Assembly: GCA_023436945.1 (NCBI GenBank)
Contig: JAEZHG010000269.1
Location: 1 to 6,595, forward strand
Direction: 5' to 3'
DNA length: 6,595 nucleotides
Source: Pseudomonadota bacterium
GTDB lineage: Bacteria; Pseudomonadota; Alphaproteobacteria; Caulobacterales; Caulobacteraceae
The position numbers were made by a program, and so were the translations under genes. Shown piece after piece: positions 1 to 5,681 of the stretch; position 1 is the first letter of the stretch, and each line of letters begins with the position of its first letter. Below the pieces are notes generated by a model that worked only from the letters and a program-made list of their open reading frames with translations, was not told the origin of the DNA and searched no databases.

Positions 1-239
1 GTATCGACCATGTGGGTCTGGGCGGCGATTTCGACGGCGTGGATAGCCTGCCGGTCGATGTCGAGGCCGTGGATGCCTATCCGCGCATTCTGGCCCGCCT
101 GATCCAGAACGGCTGGACCGATGCCGATATCCGCAAACTGGCTGGCGAGAACATGCTGCGCGTCATGCGCCGTGTGGAGGCGGTCTCTGCGGCCAAACAG
201 TCGGAGCGCCCGAACCTGTCACGTCTGCCTACCAACTGA
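1..239 (+). CDS. M19-family membrane (renal-type) dipeptidase, C-terminal fragment
   Basis: Partial gene: the window opens inside it, with complete codons from position 3 (78 residues visible) and a TGA stop at 237-239. The visible start IDHVGLGGDFDGV is the highly conserved C-terminal-half motif of M19 dipeptidases (compare HVGxGxDFDG in mammalian renal dipeptidase), whose acidic residues lie at the active site. It is followed by the family-typical tail: a YPRILARLIQNGW helix, then WTDADIRKLAGENMLRVMRRVE, matching the usual W-(T/S)-x-x-x-(I/V)-x-K-(L/V)-x-G-x-N-x-x-R-V pattern. Family members are binuclear zinc enzymes that hydrolyse dipeptides, some including D-residues. The metal-binding HxD and the Glu/His ligands lie upstream of the window, so activity and signal peptide cannot be judged. 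It converges on trmL, with two hairpins in the gap. The family call is firm; the exact substrate is unknown. Confidence 0.9.
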   Translation, partial: IDHVGLGGDFDGVDSLPVDVEAVDAYPRILARLIQNGWTDADIRKLAGENMLRVMRRVEAVSAAKQSERPNLSRLPTN

Positions 240-252
240 CCGCTGTGCGGAG

Positions 253-273
253 TTCGAGGTCACAAACCTCGAA
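253..273 (+). terminator. Hairpin after the dipeptidase gene, weak terminator candidate
   Basis: A perfect 8-bp inverted repeat, TTCGAGGT / ACCTCGAA, around a 5-nt CACAA loop, starting 13 nt after the dipeptidase stop. The downstream sequence (TCTCTGC) has no T-run, so it is a poor intrinsic terminator. It may be a 3'-end stabilising hairpin or a partial terminator backed up by the stronger hairpin at 374-401. Confidence 0.4.
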
Positions 274-373
274 TCTCTGCATCCGCATGAGAGTTGATTG
301 AGTGAAGATTTTTCGCCTTTGACGATACTTGTTCGCTCAATATCGATTTTCTTGTGAAAAAAATATCGACGAA

Positions 374-401
374 AAAGGGAGTGCAAATCTGCACTCCCTT
401 T
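374..401. terminator. Strong bidirectional terminator between the dipeptidase gene and trmL
   Basis: A perfect 12-bp stem, AAAGGGAGTGCA / TGCACTCCCTTT, with a 4-nt AATC loop. Read on the - strand it begins 7 nt past the trmL TAG stop (409-411), and its 3' arm runs into a T5 tract (complement of the A5 run at 372-376), followed further on by a longer T-rich stretch. Read on + it is followed by TTTCTTTGTT. It should end trmL transcription and also act as backstop for the convergent dipeptidase transcript. Confidence 0.85.
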
Positions 402-408
402 CTTTGTT

Positions 409-861
409 CTAGACTTGGAAATGACCCGTCTGGCGAAGCCCTTCCCAGAGGGTGATGCCCGCGGTGACCGACAGGTTCAGCGAGCGCGCATCCGGTTGGA
501 GCGGGATGACAACGCGTTCGTCCGCGGCGTCATGCACACAGTCGGGCGCGCCCTTACTTTCCTTACCAAACAATAGGATATCGTCGGTTTCGAACTGGAA
601 ATCAGGCATTGGTGTGGCGCCTTTGGTGGTCATGAGGACCAGTCTTCCGGCGGGCTTGTCACGCAGAAAATCTTCCCAACTGGCGTGTCTCGTCATGTGC
701 GAGAGGGGGCCATAGTCGAGTGCCGCACGTTTCATGGCACGGTCGTCGAAGGTGAATCCGGTCGGCTCTATCACGTGTAATTCGACGCCAAAACAGGCGC
801 TGAGACGGATACAGGCCCCGACATTCTGCGGGATATCAGGTTGAAAAAGGGCGATACGCAT
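409..861 (-). CDS. trmL: TrmL, tRNA (cytidine/uridine-34 2'-O)-methyltransferase (SPOUT family)
   Basis: 150-residue protein, close to the roughly 155 residues usual for TrmL. It transfers a methyl group from S-adenosylmethionine to the 2'-O of the wobble nucleotide 34 of tRNA-Leu isoacceptors; it acts in the cytoplasm as a dimer with a trefoil knot. The SPOUT motifs are all visible: N-terminal IALFQPDIPQNVGACIRLSACFG (motif 1, with the N-x-G and R), central ILLFGKESKGAP (motif 2, G-x-E-x-x-G), and C-terminal VVIPLQPDARSLNLSVTAGITLWE (motif 3, SLN-S knot/cofactor loop). I chose the start at 861 (MRIALFQPD) because the - strand carries GGGGA five nt upstream (867-871); an in-frame ATG at 873 would add four residues (MGIR) but has no Shine-Dalgarno sequence. 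It is divergent from petABC and ends in the strong terminator at 374-401. The family is clear; position-34 specificity is inferred from similarity to TrmL. Confidence 0.93.
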   Translation of the reverse strand: MRIALFQPDIPQNVGACIRLSACFGVELHVIEPTGFTFDDRAMKRAALDYGPLSHMTRHASWEDFLRDKPAGRLVLMTTKGATPMPDFQFETDDILLFGKESKGAPDCVHDAADERVVIPLQPDARSLNLSVTAGITLWEGLRQTGHFQV

Positions 862-1056
862 TCTAATCCCCATGATACGCGCGGGGTGTGGTCTTGTCGC
901 GGGTTTTGTTGCGACCGTTTCTCAAGTTGTGGCGTTCGTTTGTCACGGAATGGTTTAAACTGAGGCCCGATGCCAAGGTTATCTCTTCGAAGGTGAGGAT
1001 CGTACCGACGCGAGCTTCGTCAAAACGGAGCCAGTCGGATTGCAGAGGTGAGACGC
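862..1056. promoter_or_regulatory. Divergent intergenic region driving trmL and petABC
   Basis: This 195-bp gap separates the starts of two divergent units, so it must contain a promoter for each, although I cannot place either with confidence. The most noticeable element is a perfect 8-bp palindrome, GTTTAAAC, at 953-960, about 97 bp before the petA start. It sits in the only A/T-rich patch of the gap and could overlap a -10 element (TTTAAA). A TTGTGG at 927-932 lies too far upstream (21 bp) for a standard -35 partner. The remaining leader up to petA has no obvious strong hairpin. Confidence 0.4.
1045..1051 (+). promoter_or_regulatory. petA ribosome binding site (decides the GTG start)
   Basis: GAGGTGA is a 7-base match to the 16S anti-Shine-Dalgarno complement and ends 5 nt before the GTG at 1057. 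It overlaps the other in-frame GTG at 1048, which therefore cannot use it. This makes 1057 the preferred petA start. Confidence 0.75.
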
Positions 1057-1611
1057 GTGGCCGAATCGGTCGTGAATTCAGAGGGGCCTGATGGCCACAA
1101 CGGCGGTGGTGAAGCCACACGCCGCGATTTCATCCATATTGCTGCCGGTGCGGCTGCTGCGGGGGCAGGGGCGATGATCGCCTGGCCGCTCATCAACCAG
1201 ATGAGCCCCGCTGCCGACACCCTGGCTTTGGCGTCGATCGAGTTCGATGTCTCCAAGGTTCAGGAAGGCCAGCAGGTTGTAATCAAGTGGCAGGGCAAGC
1301 CGGTGTTCGTGCGCTATCGCACCCCGGCAGAGCTGGCCAAGGTTAAGGCTGAAGGTGAAGTCGGCAGCCCGCCCGAGAGCGACGCTGCACGCACGAAGGA
1401 AGGCCACGAGAAATATCTCGTCGTCATCGGTTCCTGCACCCACTTGGGCTGTGTTCCGACCTTCAACGCCGGTGAATACGGCGGTTGGTTCTGCCCGTGC
1501 CACGGCTCTCACTACGATGCCTCGGGTCGTATCCGTAAGGGTCCGGCACCGCTCAACCTCGTCGTGCCGAAATATGAATACCTGTCCGACACCCGCGTGA
1601 AGATCGGCTGA
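1057..1611 (+). CDS. petA: Ubiquinol-cytochrome c reductase Rieske iron-sulfur subunit
   Basis: 184-residue Rieske [2Fe-2S] protein of the cytochrome bc1 complex. It takes the first electron from ubiquinol at the Qo site and carries it to cytochrome c1 on the periplasmic side. The N-terminus has a twin-arginine pair (TRRDF, R22-R23) followed by a long uncleaved hydrophobic anchor (about residues 27-45), typical of Tat-exported Rieske proteins. Cluster box 1 is CTHLGC (C127, H129, C132) and box 2 is CPCHGSHYD (C146, C148, H149). C127/H129 and C146/H149 bind the cluster and C132-C148 should form the disulfide. S151 and Y153, the residues that tune the potential in Rhodobacter, are kept, as is the Pro loop KGPAP. 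The start is GTG at 1057 on the strength of the GAGGTGA ribosome site; GTG 1048 would add three residues. First gene of petABC, with petB 17 bp downstream. Confidence 0.96.
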   Translation: MAESVVNSEGPDGHNGGGEATRRDFIHIAAGAAAAGAGAMIAWPLINQMSPAADTLALASIEFDVSKVQEGQQVVIKWQGKPVFVRYRTPAELAKVKAEGEVGSPPESDAARTKEGHEKYLVVIGSCTHLGCVPTFNAGEYGGWFCPCHGSHYDASGRIRKGPAPLNLVVPKYEYLSDTRVKIG

Positions 1612-1628
1612 GGACGGAGACAGGACCC

Positions 1629-2927
1629 ATGAGCAATCACGAATCCACTTACGTCCCCAAGACGAAGATCGAGCAGTGGCTGGATACCCGCCTGCCGATC
1701 GTGCGTTTTGGCATGGACTACGCCAATCTGCCGACCCCGCGTAACCTCAACTACTGGTGGACCTTCGGCGGCATTCTGGCGATCTGCCTGATGACGCAGA
1801 TCATCACCGGTATCGTTCTGGTGATGCACTATACCCCGCACGTCGATCTGGCCTTTGCCTCGGTCGAGCGCATCATGCGCGACGTTCCGGGCGGCTGGCT
1901 GATCCGTTATGTGCACGCCAACGGCGCGTCGATGTTCTTCATCGCCGTTTACCTGCACATGCTGCGCGGCCTGTATTACGGCTCCTATAAAGCCCCGCGC
2001 GAGATGATCTGGATCATCGGCTGCGTGATCTTCTTCCTGATGATCGCCACTGCCTTCCTCGGCTATGTGCTGCCGTGGGGCCAGATGTCGTTCTGGGGCG
2101 CAGAGGTTATTACCAACCTGATCGGTGCTATTCCGGTGGTCGGCGAGCCGATCCTGGTCTGGCTGCGTGGCGGTCCGGCTATCGATAACGCCACCCTGAA
2201 CCGCTTCTTCTCGCTGCACTACCTGCTGCCGTTCGTCATCCTCGGCTGCGTCGTCCTTCACCTTTGGGCGCTGCACGCTGCTGGCCAGAACAATCCGGTC
2301 GGCATCCTGATCCCGAAGGATCGCGAGAAGAAGGACATGCTGCCGTTCCACCCGTATTTCACGGTCAAGGACGGTTTCGCCATCATCCTGTTCTTCATCC
2401 TGTTTGCTGTGTTCGTGTTCTACAACCCGAACGCTCTGGGCCACGCCGACAACTACATTCCGGCCAACCCGCTGCAGACGCCGGCGCACATCGTGCCAGA
2501 GTGGTACATGCTGCCGTTCTACGCCATCCTGCGCGCTGTTCCGGACAAGTTCGGCGGCGTGGTAGCGATGTTCGCCGCCATCGGCGTGCTGTTCGTCCTG
2601 CCGTGGCTGGATACATCCAAGGTGCGCTCGATGCGCTACCGTCCGACGATGAAGACCCTCTTCATCATCTTCCTGTTCGTCTGCTTCGGCCTTGGCTGGT
2701 GCGGCGCACAGCTGCCGGACGCTCCGGTTGTTCCGGGTATGCCGAGCTTCAACCTGATCGATGGTCAGTTGAACTCCTACCTGTGGCTGACCCGTTTCCT
2801 GACGGCTTACTACTTCATCTTCTTCCTGGTCCTGATGCCGCTGGTCGGCCTCAAGGAGAAGCCGCTGCCGATCCCGGCAACGATTTCGGAGCCCGTGCTC
2901 CCGAAGACTGAAGCCGAGAAGGCCTAA
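1629..2927 (+). CDS. petB: Ubiquinol-cytochrome c reductase cytochrome b subunit
   Basis: 432-residue integral membrane protein, full-length cytochrome b of the mitochondrial/alphaproteobacterial type (not split into b6 and subunit IV). It holds hemes bL and bH and the Qo and Qi quinone sites of complex III. Heme ligands are visible as two His pairs 14 residues apart: H96/H110 in [18 protein letters not shown] and H197/H211 in [17 protein letters not shown]. The Qo-site signature PEWY is at 290-293, and the conserved [16 protein letters not shown] segment (145-160) forms the cd region. Hydrophobic stretches fit eight transmembrane helices, the last near 388-406, followed by a short polar tail. 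The ribosome site is GGAGA at 1616-1620, 8 nt before the ATG. The gap to petA is 17 bp and to petC 5 bp, so the three genes are co-transcribed. No catalytic residue appears to be missing. In many bacteria, including rhizobia and Rhodobacter, this locus is called petB or fbcB. Confidence 0.98.
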   Translation: MSNHESTYVPKTKIEQWLDTRLPIVRFGMDYANLPTPRNLNYWWTFGGILAICLMTQIITGIVLVMHYTPHVDLAFASVERIMRDVPGGWLIRYVHANGASMFFIAVYLHMLRGLYYGSYKAPREMIWIIGCVIFFLMIATAFLGYVLPWGQMSFWGAEVITNLIGAIPVVGEPILVWLRGGPAIDNATLNRFFSLHYLLPFVILGCVVLHLWALHAAGQNNPVGILIPKDREKKDMLPFHPYFTVKDGFAIILFFILFAVFVFYNPNALGHADNYIPANPLQTPAHIVPEWYMLPFYAILRAVPDKFGGVVAMFAAIGVLFVLPWLDTSKVRSMRYRPTMKTLFIIFLFVCFGLGWCGAQLPDAPVVPGMPSFNLIDGQLNSYLWLTRFLTAYYFIFFLVLMPLVGLKEKPLPIPATISEPVLPKTEAEKA

Positions 2928-2932
2928 GCGCG

Positions 2933-3802
2933 ATGAACAACGAGAAAAAGATGTCCTTCCGCAAGATCATCGTCTCTGCCGTTGCTGCTGCCGGTATCGC
3001 AGCTGTCGCTTCGCCGGCCTTCGCGGCCGGTGAGGCGAAGCACCCGCGCAACGGTAACTTCAGCTTTGCTGGTCCGTTCGGCACCTTCGACCAAGGCCAG
3101 CTGCAACGCGGCTACAAGGTCTATCGTGAAGTCTGCGCCTCGTGCCACAGCATGGAGCACCTGCACTTCCGTAACCTTGGCGACAAACACGGCCCGTTCT
3201 ACGATCCGAAGTACCCGAACCCGAACGACAACCCTGTTGTGAAGGCTCTGGCTGCCGAGCTTCAGGTTGCGGATATCGATTCAGAGACCGGCGAAGCCAT
3301 CATGCGCGACGCCACCACCGCCGATAAGTTCCCGAACCCGTATCCGAACGCCACGGCGGCTGCCGCTGGTAACGGTGGCGCGGCTCCGCCGGACCTGTCG
3401 GTGATGGCCAAGGCCCGTCACGACGGTGCCAACTACATCTACTCGCTGCTGTCGGGCTATGTTCCGGCTCCGGCGGGCCTGAAGATGGCTCCGGGTCAGA
3501 ACTACAACCCGTATATGGCTGGCGATCTGACCCCGTTCTGGGAAGGTCAGGGGCCGGTTCCGAAGGGTGGCTTCATCGCCATGCCTCCGCAACTGAGCGA
3601 CGGTCAGGTCACCTTTGACGATGGCACCGAAGCCACCGTCGATCAGATGGCCAAGGACGTTGCGGCCTTCATCGCCTGGGCTTCCGAGCCGAAGATGGTG
3701 GAGCGCAAGCAAACCGGTTTCGGCGTGATGATCTTCCTGATCCTCTTCGCCGGTATCACCTATGCTTCGTACCGTCGTATCTGGAAGGGCGTGGCTCACT
3801 AA
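2933..3802 (+). CDS. petC: Cytochrome c1, heme subunit of the cytochrome bc1 complex
   Basis: 289-residue c-type cytochrome that accepts electrons from the Rieske protein and passes them to soluble or membrane cytochrome c in the periplasm. It has an N-terminal signal peptide with likely cleavage after SPAFA (residues 27-31). The single heme-binding motif is CASCH (C68, C71, H72). The likely axial Met is M217 in FIAMPPQLSDG, followed by the family-typical DDGTEATVDQMAKDVAAFIAWASEP. A C-terminal membrane anchor (about 262-280) ends in a basic YRRIWKG stop-transfer. The mature protein has no cysteines other than the heme pair, so it lacks the extra disulfide known in Rhodobacter c1. The ATG at 2933 is supported by AGAAGG at 2917-2922 (10 nt spacing); an in-frame ATG at 2951 (MSFRK) would give a more compact signal peptide but has a poorer ribosome site. 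Last gene of petABC, with a terminator 24 bp downstream. Confidence 0.97.
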   Translation: MNNEKKMSFRKIIVSAVAAAGIAAVASPAFAAGEAKHPRNGNFSFAGPFGTFDQGQLQRGYKVYREVCASCHSMEHLHFRNLGDKHGPFYDPKYPNPNDNPVVKALAAELQVADIDSETGEAIMRDATTADKFPNPYPNATAAAAGNGGAAPPDLSVMAKARHDGANYIYSLLSGYVPAPAGLKMAPGQNYNPYMAGDLTPFWEGQGPVPKGGFIAMPPQLSDGQVTFDDGTEATVDQMAKDVAAFIAWASEPKMVERKQTGFGVMIFLILFAGITYASYRRIWKGVAH

Positions 3803-3826
3803 GCCGCCTCTGACAGAGACAAGATC

Positions 3827-3858
3827 AAACCCCGCCGGATCGCTCCGGCGGGGTTTTT
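3827..3858 (+). terminator. Intrinsic terminator of petABC
   Basis: A perfect 13-bp GC-rich stem, AAACCCCGCCGGA (3827-3839) / TCCGGCGGGGTTT (3844-3856), with a TCGC tetraloop and a T5 run at 3854-3858 continuing as CTTT. It begins 24 bp after the petC stop. The A-tract before the 5' arm is short, so terminating activity on the - strand would be weaker. Confidence 0.95.
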
Positions 3859-3863
3859 CTTTG

Positions 3864-3905
3864 CCCCCCCCATATCTCGACAGGGGCGGAGCATCACCCT
3901 AGGGT
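3864..3905 (+). promoter_or_regulatory. Upstream region of the first M28 gene: C8 tract and ACCCTAGGGT palindrome
   Basis: Between the petABC terminator and the first M28 gene there are about 75 bp, which must hold the M28 promoter if the terminator is efficient. Two things stand out: a run of eight C at 3864-3871, and a perfect 10-bp palindrome ACCCTAGGGT at 3896-3905, which ends 29 nt before the preferred ATG. The palindrome could be a half-operator or chance. I cannot identify -35/-10 boxes. Confidence 0.3.
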
Positions 3906-3923
3906 CCATGGCAAAGTTGAAAT

Positions 3924-3930
3924 GGAGGGG
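3924..3930 (+). promoter_or_regulatory. Ribosome binding site deciding the start of the first M28 gene
   Basis: GGAGGGG ends 4 nt before the ATG at 3935 (core GGAGG with 6-nt spacing). The upstream in-frame ATG at 3908 has only an AGGG 3 nt away, which is too close. This favours 3935, which also places the signal peptide directly at the N-terminus. Confidence 0.75.
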
Positions 3931-3934
3931 CCTG

Positions 3935-5578
3935 ATGCGCCTGTTTACCACTGCGGCTGTGATGGCCCTGTCCACGGCAATGATGGCCGGTAGCGCCTTT
4001 GCTCAGCAGGGCTTTGATGCAGCCCGCATCAGCGAGGAAATCCGTCTGCTGTCCGACGACAGCTTCGAGGGCCGTGGCATCGCCACCCCCGCCGAAGGCC
4101 GCGTCATCGAGTTCCTTTCGCAGCGTTTTGCCGAGGCTGGCTTTGCACCGGGCGGTGACAATGGCGGCTGGACGCAGGCCGTGGCCCTGAACCGCATCGC
4201 CAGCAGCAACGTCAAGGCGACCCTGCATCAGGCAGGCCAGCATCAGACCCTGACCCAAGGCCAGCAGGTGACCATCAGCTCGCGTCTGCCGGGCGGCAAT
4301 GTGGACCTGAAGAACACGCCGCTGGTGTTCGTCGGCTATGGCGTCAATGCGCCCGAGCGTGACTGGAACGACTTCAAGGACGTGGATGTGCGCGGCAAGA
4401 TCATTGTCGTGCTGGTCAACGATCCCGACTTTGAAGAGCCGGAACTGAACACCTTCGGCGGCAAGGCCATGACCTATTACGGTCGCTGGACCTACAAATA
4501 TGAAGAGGCCGCCCGTCAGGGGGCAGCGGGCGTTCTGATCGTCCACGAAACGGCCCCTGCGGCCTATGGCTGGAACACCGTGGTCAACTCGTGGTCGGTA
4601 CCGCAGTTCGACATCCTGCGCGCCAATCCGTCCGCCGAGCGCGTGCCGGTCGAGGGCTGGGTGCAGGGCGATGTGGCCAAGCAGATGTTCGCCGCCGCTG
4701 GCCTCGACTTCGAAGAGCAAAAGCGTCTGGCCCGCTCCAAGGACTTCCAGCCTGTCGACCTGAAGGCCACAATCGATGTGTCCTTCGATGTGCAGTCCGA
4801 ACAGATTACCACCCACAATGTTGTGGCTCGTCTTGAAGGCACCACCCGCCCGAACGAGACTATTCTCTATGGCGCGCACTGGGACCACATCGGCATTGAC
4901 CCGGGCGAGGGCGTGAACGGCGACCGTATCTTCAACGGCGCAGTCGATAATGCTTCGGGCACCATTGCCATCGTCGAGATCGCCCGTCGCTTTGGCGCTG
5001 GCCCGCGTCCGGAACGCTCGATTGTTATGGTGGCCTTCACTGGCGAGGAATCCGGCCTGCTGGGTTCGGAGTTCTATGCCGCCAATCCGCTCTATCCGCT
5101 GGAAACGACCGTGGCGGGCTTCAACATCGACGCCGCAAACGTCTATGGCCGCAAGGACAAGCTGAACATCACCGGCTTTGGACACTCGGACCTCGATGAC
5201 CGTCTGGTCGCCGTCGCCACCGCACAGGGTCGTGGCATTGTGCCGGACGCCGGTGCCGCTGCCGGTATCTATTTCCGCTCGGACCACTTCCCGCTGGTGA
5301 AGCGCGGCGTGCCGATGTCCTACATCAACTCGGCCGGTGATTTCATCGATGCTCCGATCGAGCCGCGCGTGGCGATGCAGGCTGAGTATGGCCGCACCGG
5401 CTACCATCAGGTGGCCGATGAATGGAGCGCCGACTGGGATCTGGCCGGTATGCTTCAGGACATGGAGATCAGCTACAAGGTCGGCGCGGAACTCGCCAAC
5501 TCGACCCAGTGGCCGGAATGGAAGCCGACGTCGGAGTTCTCGACCGTTCGTGCGACCAGTGCCGACAAGCGACAGTAA
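3935..5578 (+). CDS. Exported M28-family zinc metallopeptidase (aminopeptidase) with PA-type insert, copy 1
   Basis: 547-residue secreted peptidase. Residues 1-23 form a signal peptide (MRLFTTAAVMALSTAMMAGS, then AFA, cleavage before QQG), so it acts in the periplasm or outside. The M28 catalytic domain carries the whole binuclear-zinc set: HWDH (H315, with D317), the bridging Asp in GAVDNASG (D338), the catalytic base and ligand pair in TGEES (E371, E372), D399 in FNIDAAN, and H451 in RSDHFPL. Before it, about residues 120-255 form a protease-associated-type insert with the typical VFVGYGVNAPERDW and DVRGKIIVVLVNDPD segments and the MTYYGRWTYKYEEAARQGAAGVLI stretch. Members of this subfamily remove N-terminal amino acids; the substrate here is unknown. 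The start at 3935 is chosen for its GGAGGGG site; ATG 3908 would add nine residues (MAKLKWRGL) before the signal peptide. A diverged paralog follows 103 bp downstream. Confidence 0.92.
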   Translation: MRLFTTAAVMALSTAMMAGSAFAQQGFDAARISEEIRLLSDDSFEGRGIATPAEGRVIEFLSQRFAEAGFAPGGDNGGWTQAVALNRIASSNVKATLHQAGQHQTLTQGQQVTISSRLPGGNVDLKNTPLVFVGYGVNAPERDWNDFKDVDVRGKIIVVLVNDPDFEEPELNTFGGKAMTYYGRWTYKYEEAARQGAAGVLIVHETAPAAYGWNTVVNSWSVPQFDILRANPSAERVPVEGWVQGDVAKQMFAAAGLDFEEQKRLARSKDFQPVDLKATIDVSFDVQSEQITTHNVVARLEGTTRPNETILYGAHWDHIGIDPGEGVNGDRIFNGAVDNASGTIAIVEIARRFGAGPRPERSIVMVAFTGEESGLLGSEFYAANPLYPLETTVAGFNIDAANVYGRKDKLNITGFGHSDLDDRLVAVATAQGRGIVPDAGAAAGIYFRSDHFPLVKRGVPMSYINSAGDFIDAPIEPRVAMQAEYGRTGYHQVADEWSADWDLAGMLQDMEISYKVGAELANSTQWPEWKPTSEFSTVRATSADKRQ

Positions 5579-5605
5579 GCACTAAAATGTAACATTACAG
5601 ACTTG

Positions 5606-5635
5606 TAAGGGCGGCTCTATACAGGGTCGCCCTTA
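5606..5635 (+). terminator. 13-bp hairpin between the two M28 genes, no U-tract
   Basis: Inverted repeat TAAGGGCGGCTCT (5606-5618) / AGGGTCGCCCTTA (5623-5635) with an ATAC loop. The outer 8 bp are perfect and the inner part includes two G-U pairs. It lies 28 nt after the stop of copy 1. The following TAGTTATGGG has no T-run on +, and the - strand side is no better, so this is more likely a partial terminator, attenuator or mRNA-stabilising hairpin than a full intrinsic terminator. A small TGTAA-CA-TTACA palindrome precedes it at 5588-5599. Confidence 0.4.
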
Positions 5636-5681
5636 TAGTTATGGGAGCGCTGCCTCGGGGGGCGGTGCGTATGGAGGTTCT

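Noticed and set aside
863..1120. 85-codon - strand frame and matching + strand frame (888-1091) in the trmL/petA gap
   Set aside because: Neither has a convincing ribosome site or domain, they overlap each other, and the gap must hold two divergent promoters.
1512..2489. 325-codon open frame on the - strand, opposite petA/petB
   Set aside because: Antisense to cytochrome b, with a low-complexity translation rich in Asp, Gln, Arg and His and no family signature.
2264..2911. 215-codon open frame on + in a second frame of petB
   Set aside because: Overlaps the cytochrome b gene entirely, and its Arg/Pro/Ala-rich translation is an out-of-frame reading of it.
3864..3890. CCCC/GGGG pairing across the C8 tract as a second terminator
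   Set aside because: The pairing is short with a long loop and no T-run, and the strong petABC terminator lies immediately upstream.
3899..5407. 502-codon open frame on the - strand, opposite the first M28 gene
   Set aside because: It lies almost wholly antisense to a gene with a full set of M28 motifs. Its translation is rich in His, Arg, Gly and Val with no recognisable domain, which is typical of a frame kept open by GC-biased codon use on the other strand.
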